Assembly: GCF_001650715.1 (NCBI RefSeq)
Contig: NZ_LWQT01000088.1
Location: 62,001 to 126,000, forward strand
Length of the DNA: 64,000 nt
Direction: 5' to 3'
From: Paramagnetospirillum marisnigri
GTDB taxonomy: Bacteria; Pseudomonadota; Alphaproteobacteria; Rhodospirillales; Magnetospirillaceae
Shown here: positions 9,155 to 18,781 of the stretch, piece by piece
Position numbering within the stretch: the stretch's first letter is position 1
Layout: the number at the start of each line of letters is the position of its first letter
Program-made: the position numbers and the translations under genes
Notes under the pieces: generated by a model
The model's database searches: none
Seen by the model: the letters and a program-made list of their open reading frames with translations, nothing else
What the model was told of the DNA's origin: nothing

Positions 9155-10573
9155 ATGCGCCACATGCCTCTCTCCATCGGCACCATCCACTTCGTCGGCA
9201 TCGGCGGCATCGGCATGTCCGGCATCGCCGAAATCCTGCACAACCTGGGCTACGCGGTCCAGGGCAGCGACATCGCCGACAACTACAACGTGGAGCGGCT
9301 GCGCAAGAAGGGCATTCCCGTCCATATCGGCCATGCCGCCGAGGCGCTGGGCGAGGCCCGCGTCGTGGTGGTGTCCTCGGCGGTCAAGCCCGACAATCCG
9401 GAAGTTCTGGCGGCCCGGGCCAAGCTGGTGCCGGTGGTGCGCCGCGCCGAGATGCTGGCCGAGCTGATGCGCCTGAAAGCCGCCATCGCCATCGGCGGCA
9501 CCCATGGCAAGACCACCACCACCTCCATGATCGCGGCCTTGCTCGACGCCGCCCATATGGACCCCACCGTGATCAACGGCGGCATCATCAACGCCTATGG
9601 CACCAATGCCCGGCTGGGGGCCTCGGACTGGATGGTGGTCGAGGCCGACGAGAGCGACGGCAGCTTCATCAAGCTGCCCAGCACCGCCGTGGTGGTGACC
9701 AATATCGACCCCGAGCACATGGATTATTACGGCAGCTTCGACCGGCTGCGCGACGCCTTCCGCACCTTCGTCGAGAACATCCCGTTCTATGGTTTCGCCG
9801 CCATGTGCATCGACCATCCGGAAGTGCAGGCGCTGATCGCCAAGGTGCCCGACCGCAAGATCGTTACCTATGGCTTCAGCCCCCAAGCGCTGGTGCGGGC
9901 CTGCAATCTGCGCACCGGTCCCGATGGCGCCCGCTACGACGTGATCATCACCGACCGGGTGACCGAGCGGGTGCGCTGCATCGAGGATATCCACCTGCCC
10001 ATGTTCGGCGAGCACAACGTGCTGAACTCGCTGGCCGCCGTGGTCTGCGCCGACCAGCTGGGCCTGCCCAACGACGTGGTCAAGAAGGCGCTGGGCGGCT
10101 TCGCCGGGGTCAAGCGCCGCTTCACCAAGACCGGCGAGGCCAAGGGCGTCACCGTGATCGACGATTACGGCCATCATCCGGTGGAGATCGCCGCCGTGCT
10201 CAAGGCGGCCCGCAGCGCCACCACCGGCAATGTGATCGCGGTGGTGCAGCCCCACCGCTACACCCGCCTGTCCAACCTGTTCGCTGAATTCTGCACCTGC
10301 TTCAACGACGCCGACACCGTGGTGGTAGCCGATGTCTACGCGGCGGGCGAGAGCCCGATCAAGGGCTTCGACAAGGCCGGGCTGGTCAAGGGATTGCAGG
10401 AACACGGCCACCGCCACGCCGTTCCCCTGGCCGGGCCGAAGGAACTGGCGCCGCTGGTCAACACCCTTGCCCGACCGGGCGACATGGTGGTCTGCCTGGG
10501 GGCGGGCAACATCACCGGCTGGGCCCATGCCCTGCCGGGCGAGCTGGCAATTCTTCCGGAGCCCGCTGAATGA
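9155..10573 (+). CDS. murC: UDP-MurNAc:L-alanine ligase MurC
   Basis: Cytoplasmic ligase that attaches the first peptide residue, L-Ala, to UDP-MurNAc. The 472-aa length fits the family. The N-terminal domain has the dinucleotide-like loop [14 protein letters not shown] near 13-26, the ATP loop [11 protein letters not shown] near 112-122, the DESDGSF motif near 163 and the C-terminal DDYGHHPVE signature near 334. An AGGAGG Shine-Dalgarno lies in the last codons of murG. Its stop overlaps the murB start (ATGA). Confidence 0.97.
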   Translation: MRHMPLSIGTIHFVGIGGIGMSGIAEILHNLGYAVQGSDIADNYNVERLRKKGIPVHIGHAAEALGEARVVVVSSAVKPDNPEVLAARAKLVPVVRRAEMLAELMRLKAAIAIGGTHGKTTTTSMIAALLDAAHMDPTVINGGIINAYGTNARLGASDWMVVEADESDGSFIKLPSTAVVVTNIDPEHMDYYGSFDRLRDAFRTFVENIPFYGFAAMCIDHPEVQALIAKVPDRKIVTYGFSPQALVRACNLRTGPDGARYDVIITDRVTERVRCIEDIHLPMFGEHNVLNSLAAVVCADQLGLPNDVVKKALGGFAGVKRRFTKTGEAKGVTVIDDYGHHPVEIAAVLKAARSATTGNVIAVVQPHRYTRLSNLFAEFCTCFNDADTVVVADVYAAGESPIKGFDKAGLVKGLQEHGHRHAVPLAGPKELAPLVNTLARPGDMVVCLGAGNITGWAHALPGELAILPEPAE

Positions 10574-11493
10574 TGGTCAAGCGGCGCACCCATGACTGGC
10601 GCGACGGCCTGCCCCCGGTTCGGGGGCGGATCGGCTTCGACGCGCCCATGGCGCCCTATACCTGGTTCCGGGTGGGTGGACCGGCCGAGGTGCTGTTCCG
10701 CCCCGCCGACCTGGACGACCTGACCGCCTTCCTGGTGGACCTGCCGCCGGAGATACCGGTGACCACCATCGGGGTGGGCTCCAACTTGCTGGTGCGCGAC
10801 GGCGGTGTGCCCGGCGTGGTCATCCGCCTGACCGGCCCCTTCGCCGAGATCGCCGTCAGCCAGAATTCCATCACCGCCGGGGCGGGCGCCCTGGACCTGA
10901 CCGTGGCGCGAGTGGCGCAGGAAGAGGGCATTGCCGGGCTGGAATTCCTGTCGGGCATTCCCGGCACCATCGGCGGCGCGCTGCGCATGAATGCGGGCGC
11001 CTTCGGCACCGAGATGAAGGACGTCACCGCCAGCGCCGAGGCGCTGGACCGGTCCGGCCAACTGCACATCCTGACCCTGGACGATCTGGGCTTCACCTAT
11101 CGCCATTGCGCCCTGGACGACGCCTGGATCTTCCTGGCCGCCAGCCTGAAGGGCCGGGCGGGCAAACCCGCCGAGATCGCGGCCCGCATGAACGAGATCA
11201 AGGCGGGGCGCGAGGAGGCGCAGCCGACCCGGGCGCGTACCGGCGGTTCCACCTTCGCCAATCCGCCGGGTCATTCGGCCTGGAAGCTGATCGACGCCGC
11301 CGGATGCCGGGGGCTGGTGAAGGGCGGCGCGCAGGTCTCGGAGAAGCATTGCAATTTCCTGCTCAATCTCGGCGAAGCCACCGCCGCCGATATCGAGGAT
11401 CTGGGCGACGAGGTGCGGCGCCGAGTGATGGAAACCAGTGGCATCGAGCTTCGCTGGGAAATCCAGCGCATCGGCATGAGGAAAGAGTCATGA
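10570..11493 (+). CDS. murB: UDP-N-acetylenolpyruvoylglucosamine reductase MurB
   Basis: FAD- and NADPH-dependent enzyme reducing UDP-GlcNAc-enolpyruvate to UDP-MurNAc. The 307-aa protein starts MMVKRR, with a FAD-binding PCMH-type fold: [11 protein letters not shown] near 31-41, [12 protein letters not shown] near 66-77, and [21 protein letters not shown] near 119-139. The C-terminal substrate domain has [10 protein letters not shown] near 221. This organisation is the type I MurB seen in alphaproteobacteria. It overlaps murC at the start and ddl at the end by four bases each. Confidence 0.96.
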   Translation: MMVKRRTHDWRDGLPPVRGRIGFDAPMAPYTWFRVGGPAEVLFRPADLDDLTAFLVDLPPEIPVTTIGVGSNLLVRDGGVPGVVIRLTGPFAEIAVSQNSITAGAGALDLTVARVAQEEGIAGLEFLSGIPGTIGGALRMNAGAFGTEMKDVTASAEALDRSGQLHILTLDDLGFTYRHCALDDAWIFLAASLKGRAGKPAEIAARMNEIKAGREEAQPTRARTGGSTFANPPGHSAWKLIDAAGCRGLVKGGAQVSEKHCNFLLNLGEATAADIEDLGDEVRRRVMETSGIELRWEIQRIGMRKES

Positions 11494-12410
11494 GCCAGGC
11501 AAAGCGCGTCACCGTCCTGATGGGGGGAGCCTCGGCCGAGCGCGACGTGTCCCTGCGGTCCGGCCAGGCCGCCGCCAAGGCGCTGGAGAAGGCGGGATAC
11601 GCAGTCACCCTGGTGGATGCCGGGCGCAATGTGCTGGAATTGGCCCGCGCCATCGAGGAAACCCGGCCCGATGTGGTGTTCAACGCCCTGCATGGCCGTT
11701 TCGGCGAGGATGGCTGCGTCCAGGGCGTGCTGAATCTGCTGGGCATTCCCTATACCCATTCCGGCCTGCTGGCCTCGGCCGCCGCCATGGACAAGGCCTT
11801 CGCCCGCTCCATGTTCGAAAGCGCCGGAATTCCGGTGGCCAAGGGCGTCGTGGTGCGCAAGGGCGATTCCTCGCCGCTGCCCCGTCCCCATGTGGTCAAG
11901 CCGCTGAACGAAGGCTCGTCAGTGGGGGTCTATATCCTGCAGGCGGGCGACAACCGCGATCCGCTGGCCGACTGGCCGTTCGAGGCCGATGTGGTGCTGG
12001 TGGAGGAATTCGTCCCCGGCCGCGAACTGACCGTGGCGGTCATGGGCGACAAGGCCCTGGGCGCGCTCGAGATCACCTCCGATCGCGGCTTCTACGACTA
12101 CGAGGCCAAGTATGCGCCGGGCGGCTCGCGCCATATCATGCCCGCCCCCATTCCGGCGGCGGATTATGCCGAGGCCTGCCGCCTGGCGGTGGAGGCCCAT
12201 CGGGTGCTGGGCTGCCGCGGCGTGTCGCGCACCGACCTGCGCTACGACGATACCGTGCCGGGCCGTCCGCCCCGGATGATCGTGCTGGAGGTCAATACCC
12301 AGCCGGGCATGACCGCCACCTCCCTGGTTCCGGAAATCGCCGCCCATGCGGGCATCGACTTTCCGGCCCTGGTGCGGTGGATGGTGGAGGAGGCGCGATG
12401 CGACGCATAA
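11490..12410 (+). CDS. ddl: D-alanine:D-alanine ligase
   Basis: ATP-grasp ligase making the D-Ala-D-Ala dipeptide used by MurF. At 306 aa it matches DdlB-type enzymes. Seen are [17 protein letters not shown] near 9-25, the conserved [10 protein letters not shown] near 67-76, [13 protein letters not shown] near 136-148 and the metal-binding end [14 protein letters not shown] near 266-279. GAGGAAAGAG lies just before the ATG. Its 3' end overlaps the ftsQ start by 13 bases in another frame. Confidence 0.96.
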   Translation: MSQAKRVTVLMGGASAERDVSLRSGQAAAKALEKAGYAVTLVDAGRNVLELARAIEETRPDVVFNALHGRFGEDGCVQGVLNLLGIPYTHSGLLASAAAMDKAFARSMFESAGIPVAKGVVVRKGDSSPLPRPHVVKPLNEGSSVGVYILQAGDNRDPLADWPFEADVVLVEEFVPGRELTVAVMGDKALGALEITSDRGFYDYEAKYAPGGSRHIMPAPIPAADYAEACRLAVEAHRVLGCRGVSRTDLRYDDTVPGRPPRMIVLEVNTQPGMTATSLVPEIAAHAGIDFPALVRWMVEEARCDA

Positions 12411-13333
12411 GCGCCAGCGACATCGTCATCACCGCCGACGACCGGCTGCCGGGTTCCGCCCCGCCATCGCCGAAGCCGCCGCGCCAGCCCGCCGCCAAGC
12501 GTCAGCCCAAGCGCAAGACGGCGCGCTGGCGTCTGGACCTGTCGCCGTTGCAGAAATTCGCCGCGCTGGGCGTGGCGGTGACCGCCGTGCTGGTGACCGG
12601 CGCGGTGATCTGGCATTCGGGGCGGCCGCAACGCCTGGCGCGAGACACCGCCGCCGCCGCCCTGTCCCTCAGCGCCGATCTGGGGCTGCGCATCACCGAC
12701 ATCACCGTATCGGGTCGGCGGCGCACCCCCACCGATCAGGTGGTCACCGCCCTTGCCGCCCATCACGGCGATCCCATCCTGGGCCTGGACATCTTCGCCG
12801 CCCGTTCCCGGCTGGAGGCGCTGCCCAGCGTGCGCGCCGCCGCGGTGGAACGCCGTCTGCCCGGCGCGGTGCATGTCTCCATCGTCGAGCGCCAGCCGGT
12901 GGCCCTGTGGCAGACCGAGGGCCGCTTCGTGCTGGTGGACCGCGACGGCCACCGCATTCCCGGCGCCATCGAGGGCTTCGAGGACCTGCCGCTGATCGTC
13001 GGCGATGGCGCACCCCAGCGCACCGACGAGTTGTTCGCGCTGCTGGCCGCCGAGCCGGAACTGGCCGGGCGGGTCAAGGCCGCCATCCGGGTGGGCAACC
13101 GCCGCTGGACCGTCAAGCTGGACGATGTGGAGCGCGGCCTGGAAGTCCGCCTGCCCGAGCTGGATACCCCCCAGGCCTGGCGTCGGCTGGCCGAACTGGA
13201 GAAGAAGCGGGGCCTGAGCTCGAAGCAGGTCACCATGGTCGATCTGCGGGTACCCGAGCGCCTGATCCTGAAAAGCGATCCGCAGCAATCGGCCGAGCGC
13301 CGACCGGTCGCCGAGCCAGGGAAGGAGGACTGA
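12398..13333 (+). CDS. ftsQ: Cell division protein FtsQ
   Basis: Bitopic membrane protein of the divisome that links FtsA/FtsZ to the periplasmic machinery. I chose the ATG at 12398 because GGAGGAGG at 12386-12393 lies five bases upstream; an in-frame GTG at 12377 would add seven residues inside ddl. The 311-aa protein has a basic Pro/Lys-rich cytoplasmic tail (1-45), one membrane helix at about 51-67, a POTRA domain at about 88-160 (ITDITVSGRRRT) and a beta domain to about 285. The last 25 residues are charged and low-complexity. Confidence 0.93.
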   Translation: MRRISASDIVITADDRLPGSAPPSPKPPRQPAAKRQPKRKTARWRLDLSPLQKFAALGVAVTAVLVTGAVIWHSGRPQRLARDTAAAALSLSADLGLRITDITVSGRRRTPTDQVVTALAAHHGDPILGLDIFAARSRLEALPSVRAAAVERRLPGAVHVSIVERQPVALWQTEGRFVLVDRDGHRIPGAIEGFEDLPLIVGDGAPQRTDELFALLAAEPELAGRVKAAIRVGNRRWTVKLDDVERGLEVRLPELDTPQAWRRLAELEKKRGLSSKQVTMVDLRVPERLILKSDPQQSAERRPVAEPGKED

Positions 13334-13335
13334 CC

Positions 13336-14583
13336 ATGGCCCAGCGCAACGGTCTGATCGCCGCCCTCGACGTGGGAACCACCAAGGTCTGCTGCTTCAT
13401 CGCCCGGGTCCAGGACGACGGGGCGCCGCGCATTCTCGGCATCGGCCACCAACTGGCGCGCGGCATGCGCAACGGCGCCGTGGTGGACATGGAGGAGTTG
13501 GAAACCTCGATCCGCGCCTCGGTGGATGCCGCCGAGGAAATGGCGGGCGAGCGCATCCGCATGGTGGCGGTCAACATCTCGGGCGGCCATCCCGGCTCGG
13601 CCAATGTCAAGGTCGAGGTGGCCATGAACGGCCACGCCGTCAACGAGGCCGATATCCGCCGCATGCTGGAACACGGCCGCGCCCATCATGAGAGCCCCGA
13701 TCGGGAGCTGATCCACGCCATTCCGGTGGACTACACCATCGACGGCAACGAGGGCATCAAGGACCCGCGCGGCATGTTCGGCGACCGCCTGGGCGTCGCC
13801 ATCCATATCATCTCGGCGGGCAGCGGCCCGGTGCGCAATCTCGCCACCGTGGTCAACCGCTGCCATCTCGACCTGGAAGCCCGGGTGGTCAGCCCCTATG
13901 CCTCGGGTCTGGCCTGCCTGGTGGATGACGAGAAGGAACTGGGCGTCACCTGCATCGACATGGGCGGCGGCACTACCTCCATCGCCGTGTTCCTGGGCGG
14001 CCAACTGGTCCATACCGACGTCATTCCCGTGGGCGGTGCCCATGTCACCAGCGACATCGCCCGTGGCCTGTCGACGCCGCTGGTTCATGCCGAGCGCATG
14101 AAGACCCTGTATGGCAGCGCCATTCCCAGCCCCAGCGACGACCGCGAGATCCTTAAGGTGCCGCTGGTGGGCGAGGATGAGGACGGCGCCAGCAACCAGG
14201 TGCCGCGCAGCATGCTGATCCAGATCATCCAGCCCCGGCTGGAAGAGACGTTCGAACTGGTGCGCAACCATCTGGAACAGGGCGGCTTCGACAAGATGGC
14301 CGGGCGCCGGGTGGTGTTGACCGGCGGCGCCAGCCAGATGCAGGGCGTGCGCGAACTGGCGGGGCTGGTGCTCGACAAGCAGGTACGCCTCGGTCGGCCG
14401 GTGGGGCTGCAGGGACTGCCGGAAGCCACCAACGGCCCGGCCTTTTCCACCTGCGGCGGATTGATTCGCTACGCCCTGGCCCACGCCCCCGCGCCCGCGC
14501 GGGGCAAGCGTGCCGCCGGGGCGGGGGATGGCTCGGGCTCGGGCCTGGGCCGCTTGGGGTCCTGGTTGAAACGGAATTTTTGA
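13336..14583 (+). CDS. ftsA: Cell division protein FtsA
   Basis: Actin-like ATPase that tethers FtsZ filaments to the membrane. The 415-aa protein begins with the phosphate-1 loop LDVGTTKVCCFIA near 11-23, has the 1C domain after about 85, and shows the phosphate-2 motif IDMGGGTTSIAVF near 209-221. The adenosine loop is VLTGGASQMQG near 326-336. It ends with the amphipathic membrane-targeting helix (LGSWLKRNF). GAAGGAGG stands just upstream, within the ftsQ end. The long same-frame extension upstream is the shadow of ddl and ftsQ. Confidence 0.97.
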   Translation: MAQRNGLIAALDVGTTKVCCFIARVQDDGAPRILGIGHQLARGMRNGAVVDMEELETSIRASVDAAEEMAGERIRMVAVNISGGHPGSANVKVEVAMNGHAVNEADIRRMLEHGRAHHESPDRELIHAIPVDYTIDGNEGIKDPRGMFGDRLGVAIHIISAGSGPVRNLATVVNRCHLDLEARVVSPYASGLACLVDDEKELGVTCIDMGGGTTSIAVFLGGQLVHTDVIPVGGAHVTSDIARGLSTPLVHAERMKTLYGSAIPSPSDDREILKVPLVGEDEDGASNQVPRSMLIQIIQPRLEETFELVRNHLEQGGFDKMAGRRVVLTGGASQMQGVRELAGLVLDKQVRLGRPVGLQGLPEATNGPAFSTCGGLIRYALAHAPAPARGKRAAGAGDGSGSGLGRLGSWLKRNF

Positions 14584-14631
14584 GATCAACGGATGGCCGA
14601 CAACGAAACGGCCGAAACAGCGCGGAGGACT

Positions 14632-16350
14632 ATGACAATGCTGACTTTTCTTCCCGGGGCTCATCAAGAGCTCAAGCCACGTATCACGGTGATCGGCGTC
14701 GGTGGCGCCGGTGGCAACGCCGTCAACAACATGATCCTGTCCCGGCTTGAAGGCGTCGAATTCATCGTCGCCAACACCGACGCCCAGTCGCTGGGGCAAA
14801 GCCGCACCGAGCGGCGCATCCAGCTGGGCAATCAGGTCACCCAGGGCCTGGGCGCCGGATCGCGTCCCGATGTGGGCCGGGCGGCGGCCGAGGAAAGCCT
14901 GGAAGAGATCCTGGGCCAGATCAACGGCGCCAATATGGTGTTCATCACCGCCGGCATGGGCGGCGGTACCGGGTCCGGCGCCGCGCCGGTGATCGCCCGC
15001 GCCGCGCGCGAGCAGGGCATCCTGACCGTGGGCGTGGTGACCAAGCCCTTCCATTTCGAAGGCGCGCACCGCATGCGCACCGCCGAGGGCGCCATCGAGG
15101 AACTGCAGCAGTTCGTCGACACCCTGATCATCATTCCCAATCAGAATCTGTTCCGGGTCGCCACCGAGCGAACCACCTTCGCCGATGCCTTCAAGATGGC
15201 CGACGATGTGCTGTATTCCGGCGTGCGCGGCGTCACCGACCTGATGATGATGCCCGGCCTGATCAATCTGGACTTCGCCGATATCCGCACCGTCATGAGC
15301 GAGATGGGCAAGGCCATGATGGGCACCGGCGAGGCCGAGGGTGACAAGCGCGCCATCGACGCCGCCGAGGCCGCCATCTCCAATCCGCTGCTGGACGACA
15401 CCTCCATGAAGGGGGCCAAGGGCGTTCTGATCAACATCACCGGCGGCCAGGACATGACCCTGTTCGAGGTGGACGAGGCCGCCAACCGTATCCGCGACGA
15501 GGTCGACCCCGAGGCCAACATCATCTTCGGCGCCATCTTCGACGAGAAGCTGACCGGCAAGATGAGGGTGTCGGTGGTGGCCACCGGCATCGCCTGCGAA
15601 GCCGCGACCCAGCCCAAGCCCACGGTGATCTCGCTGGTGGGGCAGCCCCAGGCCGCCGCGCCCCTGGCCCGTCCGCCCATGCCGGCGGCTGCCCAGGTTC
15701 AGCCCCAGTTCCGGCCCCAGGCCGCCGCCAGCGTGGCTCCGCCCGCCGTCGCCTCGGCCCAGCCCCAGGTCCAGCCCCAGGTCGCGGCGGCGGTCGCCGC
15801 CGCCCAGGTCCATTCCCACCAGCCCAGCCACGGCCACACCGCCACCACCGCCACCGCCAGCGCGGCGGCCAGCGCGGCGGCGTTGCGGGCCCAGCGCGAG
15901 CCGGAACTGGACATCCGGGTTCCCGAACCGGCTCCCCGCCCCGAGCCCCAGATGCGCCCCGAGCCGCAGCTTCGGCCGGATTCGCATCTGCGTCTCGACC
16001 CCGAGATGCGCCCCGAGCCCAGCCTGGGCCGCCCGGCGGCCTATGCCTCCGAGCGCGAGCCGGACATGGGCGACATGCACAAGGTCCTCTCGGATATCAC
16101 CGATACCGGTCATCACCATGACGTGACCCCGCCCATGGCGCCGCATCCCCAGCCGGAAACCCGCCGGGTGGGCAGCCTGATCGACCGTCTGGTCAATCGC
16201 GGCCGTCAGGCGGTGTCGCCCGCTCCGGCCATGGCCCGGGCCCAGGAAGCGGCTCCGGCTCCGGCCCCTCGCATGGAGACCCGTCGCGAGGCGCCGCGCT
16301 CGGGCGAGGATCTGGACATTCCGGCCTTCCTGCGTCGCCAGGCCAACTGA
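14632..16350 (+). CDS. ftsZ: Tubulin-like division GTPase FtsZ with a long linker
   Basis: Forms the cytokinetic ring. The start is uncertain: ATGs at 14632 and 14638 follow GGAGG at 14624-14628, while an ATG at 14593 adds 13 non-conserved residues. I favour 14632 (572 aa). The GTPase core covers about 15-320, with [12 protein letters not shown] near 23, the tubulin signature GGGTGSG near 110 and the synergy loop NLDFADIR near 215. A Pro/Gln/Ala/His-rich linker of about 230 residues follows, much longer than in E. coli. The conserved tail [10 protein letters not shown] at the end binds FtsA and other partners. It is the canonical FtsZ, not a tail-less paralog. Confidence 0.97.
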   Translation: MTMLTFLPGAHQELKPRITVIGVGGAGGNAVNNMILSRLEGVEFIVANTDAQSLGQSRTERRIQLGNQVTQGLGAGSRPDVGRAAAEESLEEILGQINGANMVFITAGMGGGTGSGAAPVIARAAREQGILTVGVVTKPFHFEGAHRMRTAEGAIEELQQFVDTLIIIPNQNLFRVATERTTFADAFKMADDVLYSGVRGVTDLMMMPGLINLDFADIRTVMSEMGKAMMGTGEAEGDKRAIDAAEAAISNPLLDDTSMKGAKGVLINITGGQDMTLFEVDEAANRIRDEVDPEANIIFGAIFDEKLTGKMRVSVVATGIACEAATQPKPTVISLVGQPQAAAPLARPPMPAAAQVQPQFRPQAAASVAPPAVASAQPQVQPQVAAAVAAAQVHSHQPSHGHTATTATASAAASAAALRAQREPELDIRVPEPAPRPEPQMRPEPQLRPDSHLRLDPEMRPEPSLGRPAAYASEREPDMGDMHKVLSDITDTGHHHDVTPPMAPHPQPETRRVGSLIDRLVNRGRQAVSPAPAMARAQEAAPAPAPRMETRREAPRSGEDLDIPAFLRRQAN

Positions 16351-16398
16351 CCGCTTGCGGTCCATGCGGGGTGACGCCCCGCCCGCGCTGAACTTTCA

Positions 16399-16433
16399 GG
16401 CCCGCTCCGGGAACTCCGGGCGGGCCTTTTTTT
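16399..16433 (+). terminator. Rho-independent terminator after ftsZ
   Basis: GGCCCGC at 16399-16405 pairs with GCGGGCC at 16420-16426, with an extra CGG/CCG pairing inside, followed by seven T at 16427-16433. It lies 49 bases after the ftsZ stop and closes the dcw operon. Confidence 0.88.
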
Positions 16434-16509
16434 CGCCCAGCCTTTGCGAGGCGCCGGGAATCGGCTATGACTCAAGGCTCCTCATTCCTGGTTGATAAGG
16501 ATCGCCTTC

Positions 16510-16884
16510 ATGACTCGTCGCCTGATCTCCTCCGGTTCGTCGTTCGAAGAAGTGGCCGGTTATTCCCGTGCCGTGCAGCAGGACCCCTGGGTCTTCGTCT
16601 CCGGCACCTCGGGCTTCAAGGACGGCCAGATCGCCGACGACGTTCTCGCCCAGGCCGAGCAGTGCATCGCCACCATCGCGGCGGCGCTGGAACAGGCGGG
16701 CTCGTCCCTGGCCGACGTGGTCCGGGTCAAGGCCTATATCACCGAGGCCTCGTTCTTCGAGACCATCGCGCCGGTGCTGGGCAAGGCCTTCAAGGGCATC
16801 CGCCCCGCCAACACCACCATCGTCTGCGGCCTGGTCGATCCCCGCATGAAGGTGGAAATCGAAGTCACCGCCCTGAAGCAGTAA
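16510..16884 (+). CDS. Rid/YjgF/YER057c family protein lacking the catalytic Arg
   Basis: Small trimeric-type protein of the Rid superfamily (124 aa). The ATG at 16510 follows AAGGA at 16497-16501. The fold signatures FVSGTSGF near 33 and VRVKAYITE near 72 are present. In RidA the enamine/imine deaminase needs an Arg in the segment before the last strand (PARS in E. coli); here the equivalent is PANTT near 101-105, so that Arg is Asn. This places it with Rid subfamilies whose activity is not settled, and deaminase function should not be assumed. It stands between the ftsZ terminator and a short-chain dehydrogenase 19 bases downstream. Confidence 0.85.
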   Translation: MTRRLISSGSSFEEVAGYSRAVQQDPWVFVSGTSGFKDGQIADDVLAQAEQCIATIAAALEQAGSSLADVVRVKAYITEASFFETIAPVLGKAFKGIRPANTTIVCGLVDPRMKVEIEVTALKQ

Positions 16885-16903
16885 GCCCGAAGGAGGCCCT
16901 GTC

Positions 16904-17572
16904 ATGCCGACCATCCTGATCCTGGGGGCCAGTCGGGGGCTGGGCCTGGAATTCGTCCGCCAATATGCCGCCGATGGCTGGCGGGTGCTGGCCACGGTGC
17001 GCGATCCCGCCAAGGGACGCGCGCCGTCCGAAGCGGGGGCGGAAATCTATGTCTGCGACGTGGGCGATGCCGCTTCCGTCCGCAGACTGGTCTCCGCCCT
17101 GGCCGGGGTGAAGCTGGACGTGGTGCTGCACAATGCCGGCATCTATGGCGAACATCAGGAGTTCGGCTCGGTCGATCCCGAGAGATTCCTGGAGGTGGTG
17201 CGCATCAACGCCCTGGCGCCGCTGAAGCTGGCCGAGGCGCTGGTGGACAATCTGGACGGACGCAAGATTTTCGCCGCCGTCTCGTCGCTGATGGGGTCGG
17301 TGGCCGAGAACAGCTCGGGCGGCTCCTACGCCTATCGCGCCGCCAAGGCGGCCCTCAACATGGTGATCAAGGGCCTCGCCATCGACCTCAAGGACCGGGG
17401 CGTCACCACGGTGGCGCTGTCTCCGGGCTGGGTGAAGACCGATATGGGCGGCCCCTCGGCGCCGCTGTCCCCGGCCGAGGCCATCGCCGGGATGAAGGCG
17501 GTGCTGGATGGGCTGAAACCTGCCGACAGCGGAGCGCTGATCCATTACGATGGCCGCAGGCTGCCCTGGTAG
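16904..17572 (+). CDS. Short-chain dehydrogenase/reductase family protein
   Basis: 222-aa NAD(P)-dependent SDR. The N-terminal cofactor loop is GASRGLG at 8-14, followed by the NAG motif (HNAGIYGE near 77), an SS catalytic serine region near 127 and the catalytic YRAAK near 145-149. After it comes the usual SPGWVKTDMGG segment. The arrangement is that of the C-factor/CsgA-like SDR group, whose substrates are mostly unknown. AAGGAGG precedes the ATG. It is probably co-transcribed with the Rid gene before it and the isomerase after it (10 bases). Confidence 0.86.
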   Translation: MPTILILGASRGLGLEFVRQYAADGWRVLATVRDPAKGRAPSEAGAEIYVCDVGDAASVRRLVSALAGVKLDVVLHNAGIYGEHQEFGSVDPERFLEVVRINALAPLKLAEALVDNLDGRKIFAAVSSLMGSVAENSSGGSYAYRAAKAALNMVIKGLAIDLKDRGVTTVALSPGWVKTDMGGPSAPLSPAEAIAGMKAVLDGLKPADSGALIHYDGRRLPW

Positions 17573-17582
17573 GGAGGACGTC

Positions 17583-18185
17583 ATGGGTTCCACCATCGCC
17601 TTCTATTTTGATTTCTCGTCGCCCTATGGCTATTTCGCGGCGGTGCAGGCCGACGAGTTGGAACGGCGCACGGGGCGCGCGGTGGAGTGGAAGGCCATCA
17701 TGGTGGGCTCGGCCTTCAAGGCCTCGGGCAACAAGCCGCTGGTGGACCAACCGCTGAAGGGCGCCTATTCCCGCCACGACTGGGAGCGGATGGGCCGCCT
17801 GTTGCAGGTGCCCTATCGCTTGCCCGACCGTTTCCCCATCCCGACCCTGGCGCCGTCGCGGGCCTTCTGGTGGCTGGCCGATGGCGATCCGGTCCAGGCC
17901 AAGGCCTATGCCAAGGCGGTCTACCACGCCTATTTCGCCGATGGACGCGATATTTCCGATCCGGGCGTCGCCGCCGAGATCGGCCGAGAGATCGGTGTCG
18001 ATGCCGATGTGCTGGCATTGGCGATCCAGGACGAGACCTGGAAGCAGCGGTTGCGCGCCGAGACCGAGACCGCCATCGCCGCCGGGGTGTTCGGCTCGCC
18101 CTATTTCCTGGTGGATGGCGAGGGTTTCTGGGGCGCCGATCGCATGGCCATGGTCGAGGACTGGGTCAAGCGCGGCGGCTGGTAG
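17583..18185 (+). CDS. DsbA-fold isomerase, 2-hydroxychromene-2-carboxylate isomerase family
   Basis: 200-aa thioredoxin/GST-kappa-like protein. The ATG at 17583 follows GGGAGG at 17573-17578. The start FYFDFSSPYGYFA near 6-18 carries the Ser that replaces the Cys of DsbA in this family, and GVFGSPYFLVDGEGFWGADRM near 165-185 is the typical C-terminal signature, which includes a cis-Pro-type loop. Characterised members isomerise 2-hydroxychromene-2-carboxylate in naphthalene breakdown using glutathione, but no aromatic degradation genes are nearby, so the real substrate is unknown. Confidence 0.85.
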   Translation: MGSTIAFYFDFSSPYGYFAAVQADELERRTGRAVEWKAIMVGSAFKASGNKPLVDQPLKGAYSRHDWERMGRLLQVPYRLPDRFPIPTLAPSRAFWWLADGDPVQAKAYAKAVYHAYFADGRDISDPGVAAEIGREIGVDADVLALAIQDETWKQRLRAETETAIAAGVFGSPYFLVDGEGFWGADRMAMVEDWVKRGGW

Positions 18186-18233
18186 TTGCCAGGGCGCCTC
18201 GCGCCCGATAAAACCAATGCGTGGGCCGACGCC

Positions 18234-18296
18234 TAGAGCGCGATGACTTCAGATCGGCGCGTTCAAGCGACGTTCTGAAGTCTGAATCGCCCTCTA
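18234..18296. repeat. Imperfect palindrome, copy 1 of a tandem pair
   Basis: TAGAGCGCGAT at 18234-18244 pairs with ATCGCCCTCTA at 18286-18296 (one mismatch), and the inner arm CTTCAGA pairs with TCTGAAG. The arms close over a loop of about 18 bases. Similar TAGAG...CTCTA palindromes are common intergenic elements in alphaproteobacteria. Confidence 0.7.
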
Positions 18297-18306
18297 ACCT
18301 ATTAAG

Positions 18307-18358
18307 TAGAGACGGATTCAGCTTTGAGGAGATAGCAACCTCAAAGCATCCGGCTCTA
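18307..18358. repeat. Imperfect palindrome, copy 2, touching the flbT ribosome-binding site
   Basis: TAGAGACGGAT at 18307-18317 pairs with ATCCGGCTCTA at 18348-18358 (one mismatch). Inside it GCTTTGAGG at 18321-18329 pairs perfectly with CCTCAAAGC at 18339-18347 over a nine-base loop; TCA at 18318-18320 is unpaired. It has the same design as copy 1. Its last base adjoins AGGGAG, the flbT Shine-Dalgarno, so an RNA form could affect flbT translation (inference). Confidence 0.7.
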
Positions 18359-18370
18359 GGGAGAATTGAC

Positions 18371-18781
18371 GTGCCTTTGCTGATCGATCTGAAGCCCGGC
18401 GAAAAGGTGATCGTGAACGGCGCCGTGGTGGAGAATGCCGGGCATTCCACCAAGCTGCGCGTGCTGAACGATTCCAACATCCTGCGGGAAAAGGACATCA
18501 TCGCCGACGGCGACAACATCACGCCGGCCGGGCGAGTCTATTTCTTCGTGCAGAACGCCTATATCTTCCCCGGCAGCCGCGCCAAGTATCTGGGGCTGTT
18601 CGAACGCTGCCTCAACGACTATGTGGCCTCGTGCCTCAGCGCCGCGCCCATCGGAGAGGAATTGCGGGCCGCCGTGGCCTCCAGCGAGTACTACAAGGCG
18701 CTGAAGCTGGCTCGCAAGCTCCTGAAGCACGAGGCGCAGGTGCTGGAAAGCTACGCCAAGAGCCCAGGCGCCAAGGCCTGA
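18371..18781 (+). CDS. flbT: Flagellin synthesis post-transcriptional regulator FlbT
   Basis: 136-aa FlbT. In Caulobacter FlbT binds the flagellin mRNA leader and represses its translation until the hook is complete. I chose GTG at 18371 because AGGGAG at 18358-18363 is seven bases upstream and it gives the family beginning (MPLLIDLKPGEKVIVNGAVV). The longer open frame from 18221 runs through palindromic repeats and is not supported. Conserved segments NILREKDI near 38 and AGRVYFFVQNAYI near 53 are present. Its 3' end overlaps the convergent TPR gene by 31 bases. Confidence 0.92.
   Translation: MPLLIDLKPGEKVIVNGAVVENAGHSTKLRVLNDSNILREKDIIADGDNITPAGRVYFFVQNAYIFPGSRAKYLGLFERCLNDYVASCLSAAPIGEELRAAVASSEYYKALKLARKLLKHEAQVLESYAKSPGAKA

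Noticed and set aside
12763-16365. Very long open frame (1200 codons) on the minus strand opposite ftsQ-ftsA-ftsZ
   Set aside because: Gly/His/Gln/Arg-rich translation without any domain, antisense to well-identified genes; a codon-bias shadow in GC-rich DNA.
18221-18370. 50-residue upstream extension of flbT
   Set aside because: It crosses two palindromes, and a GTG with Shine-Dalgarno at 18371 gives the conserved N-terminus.
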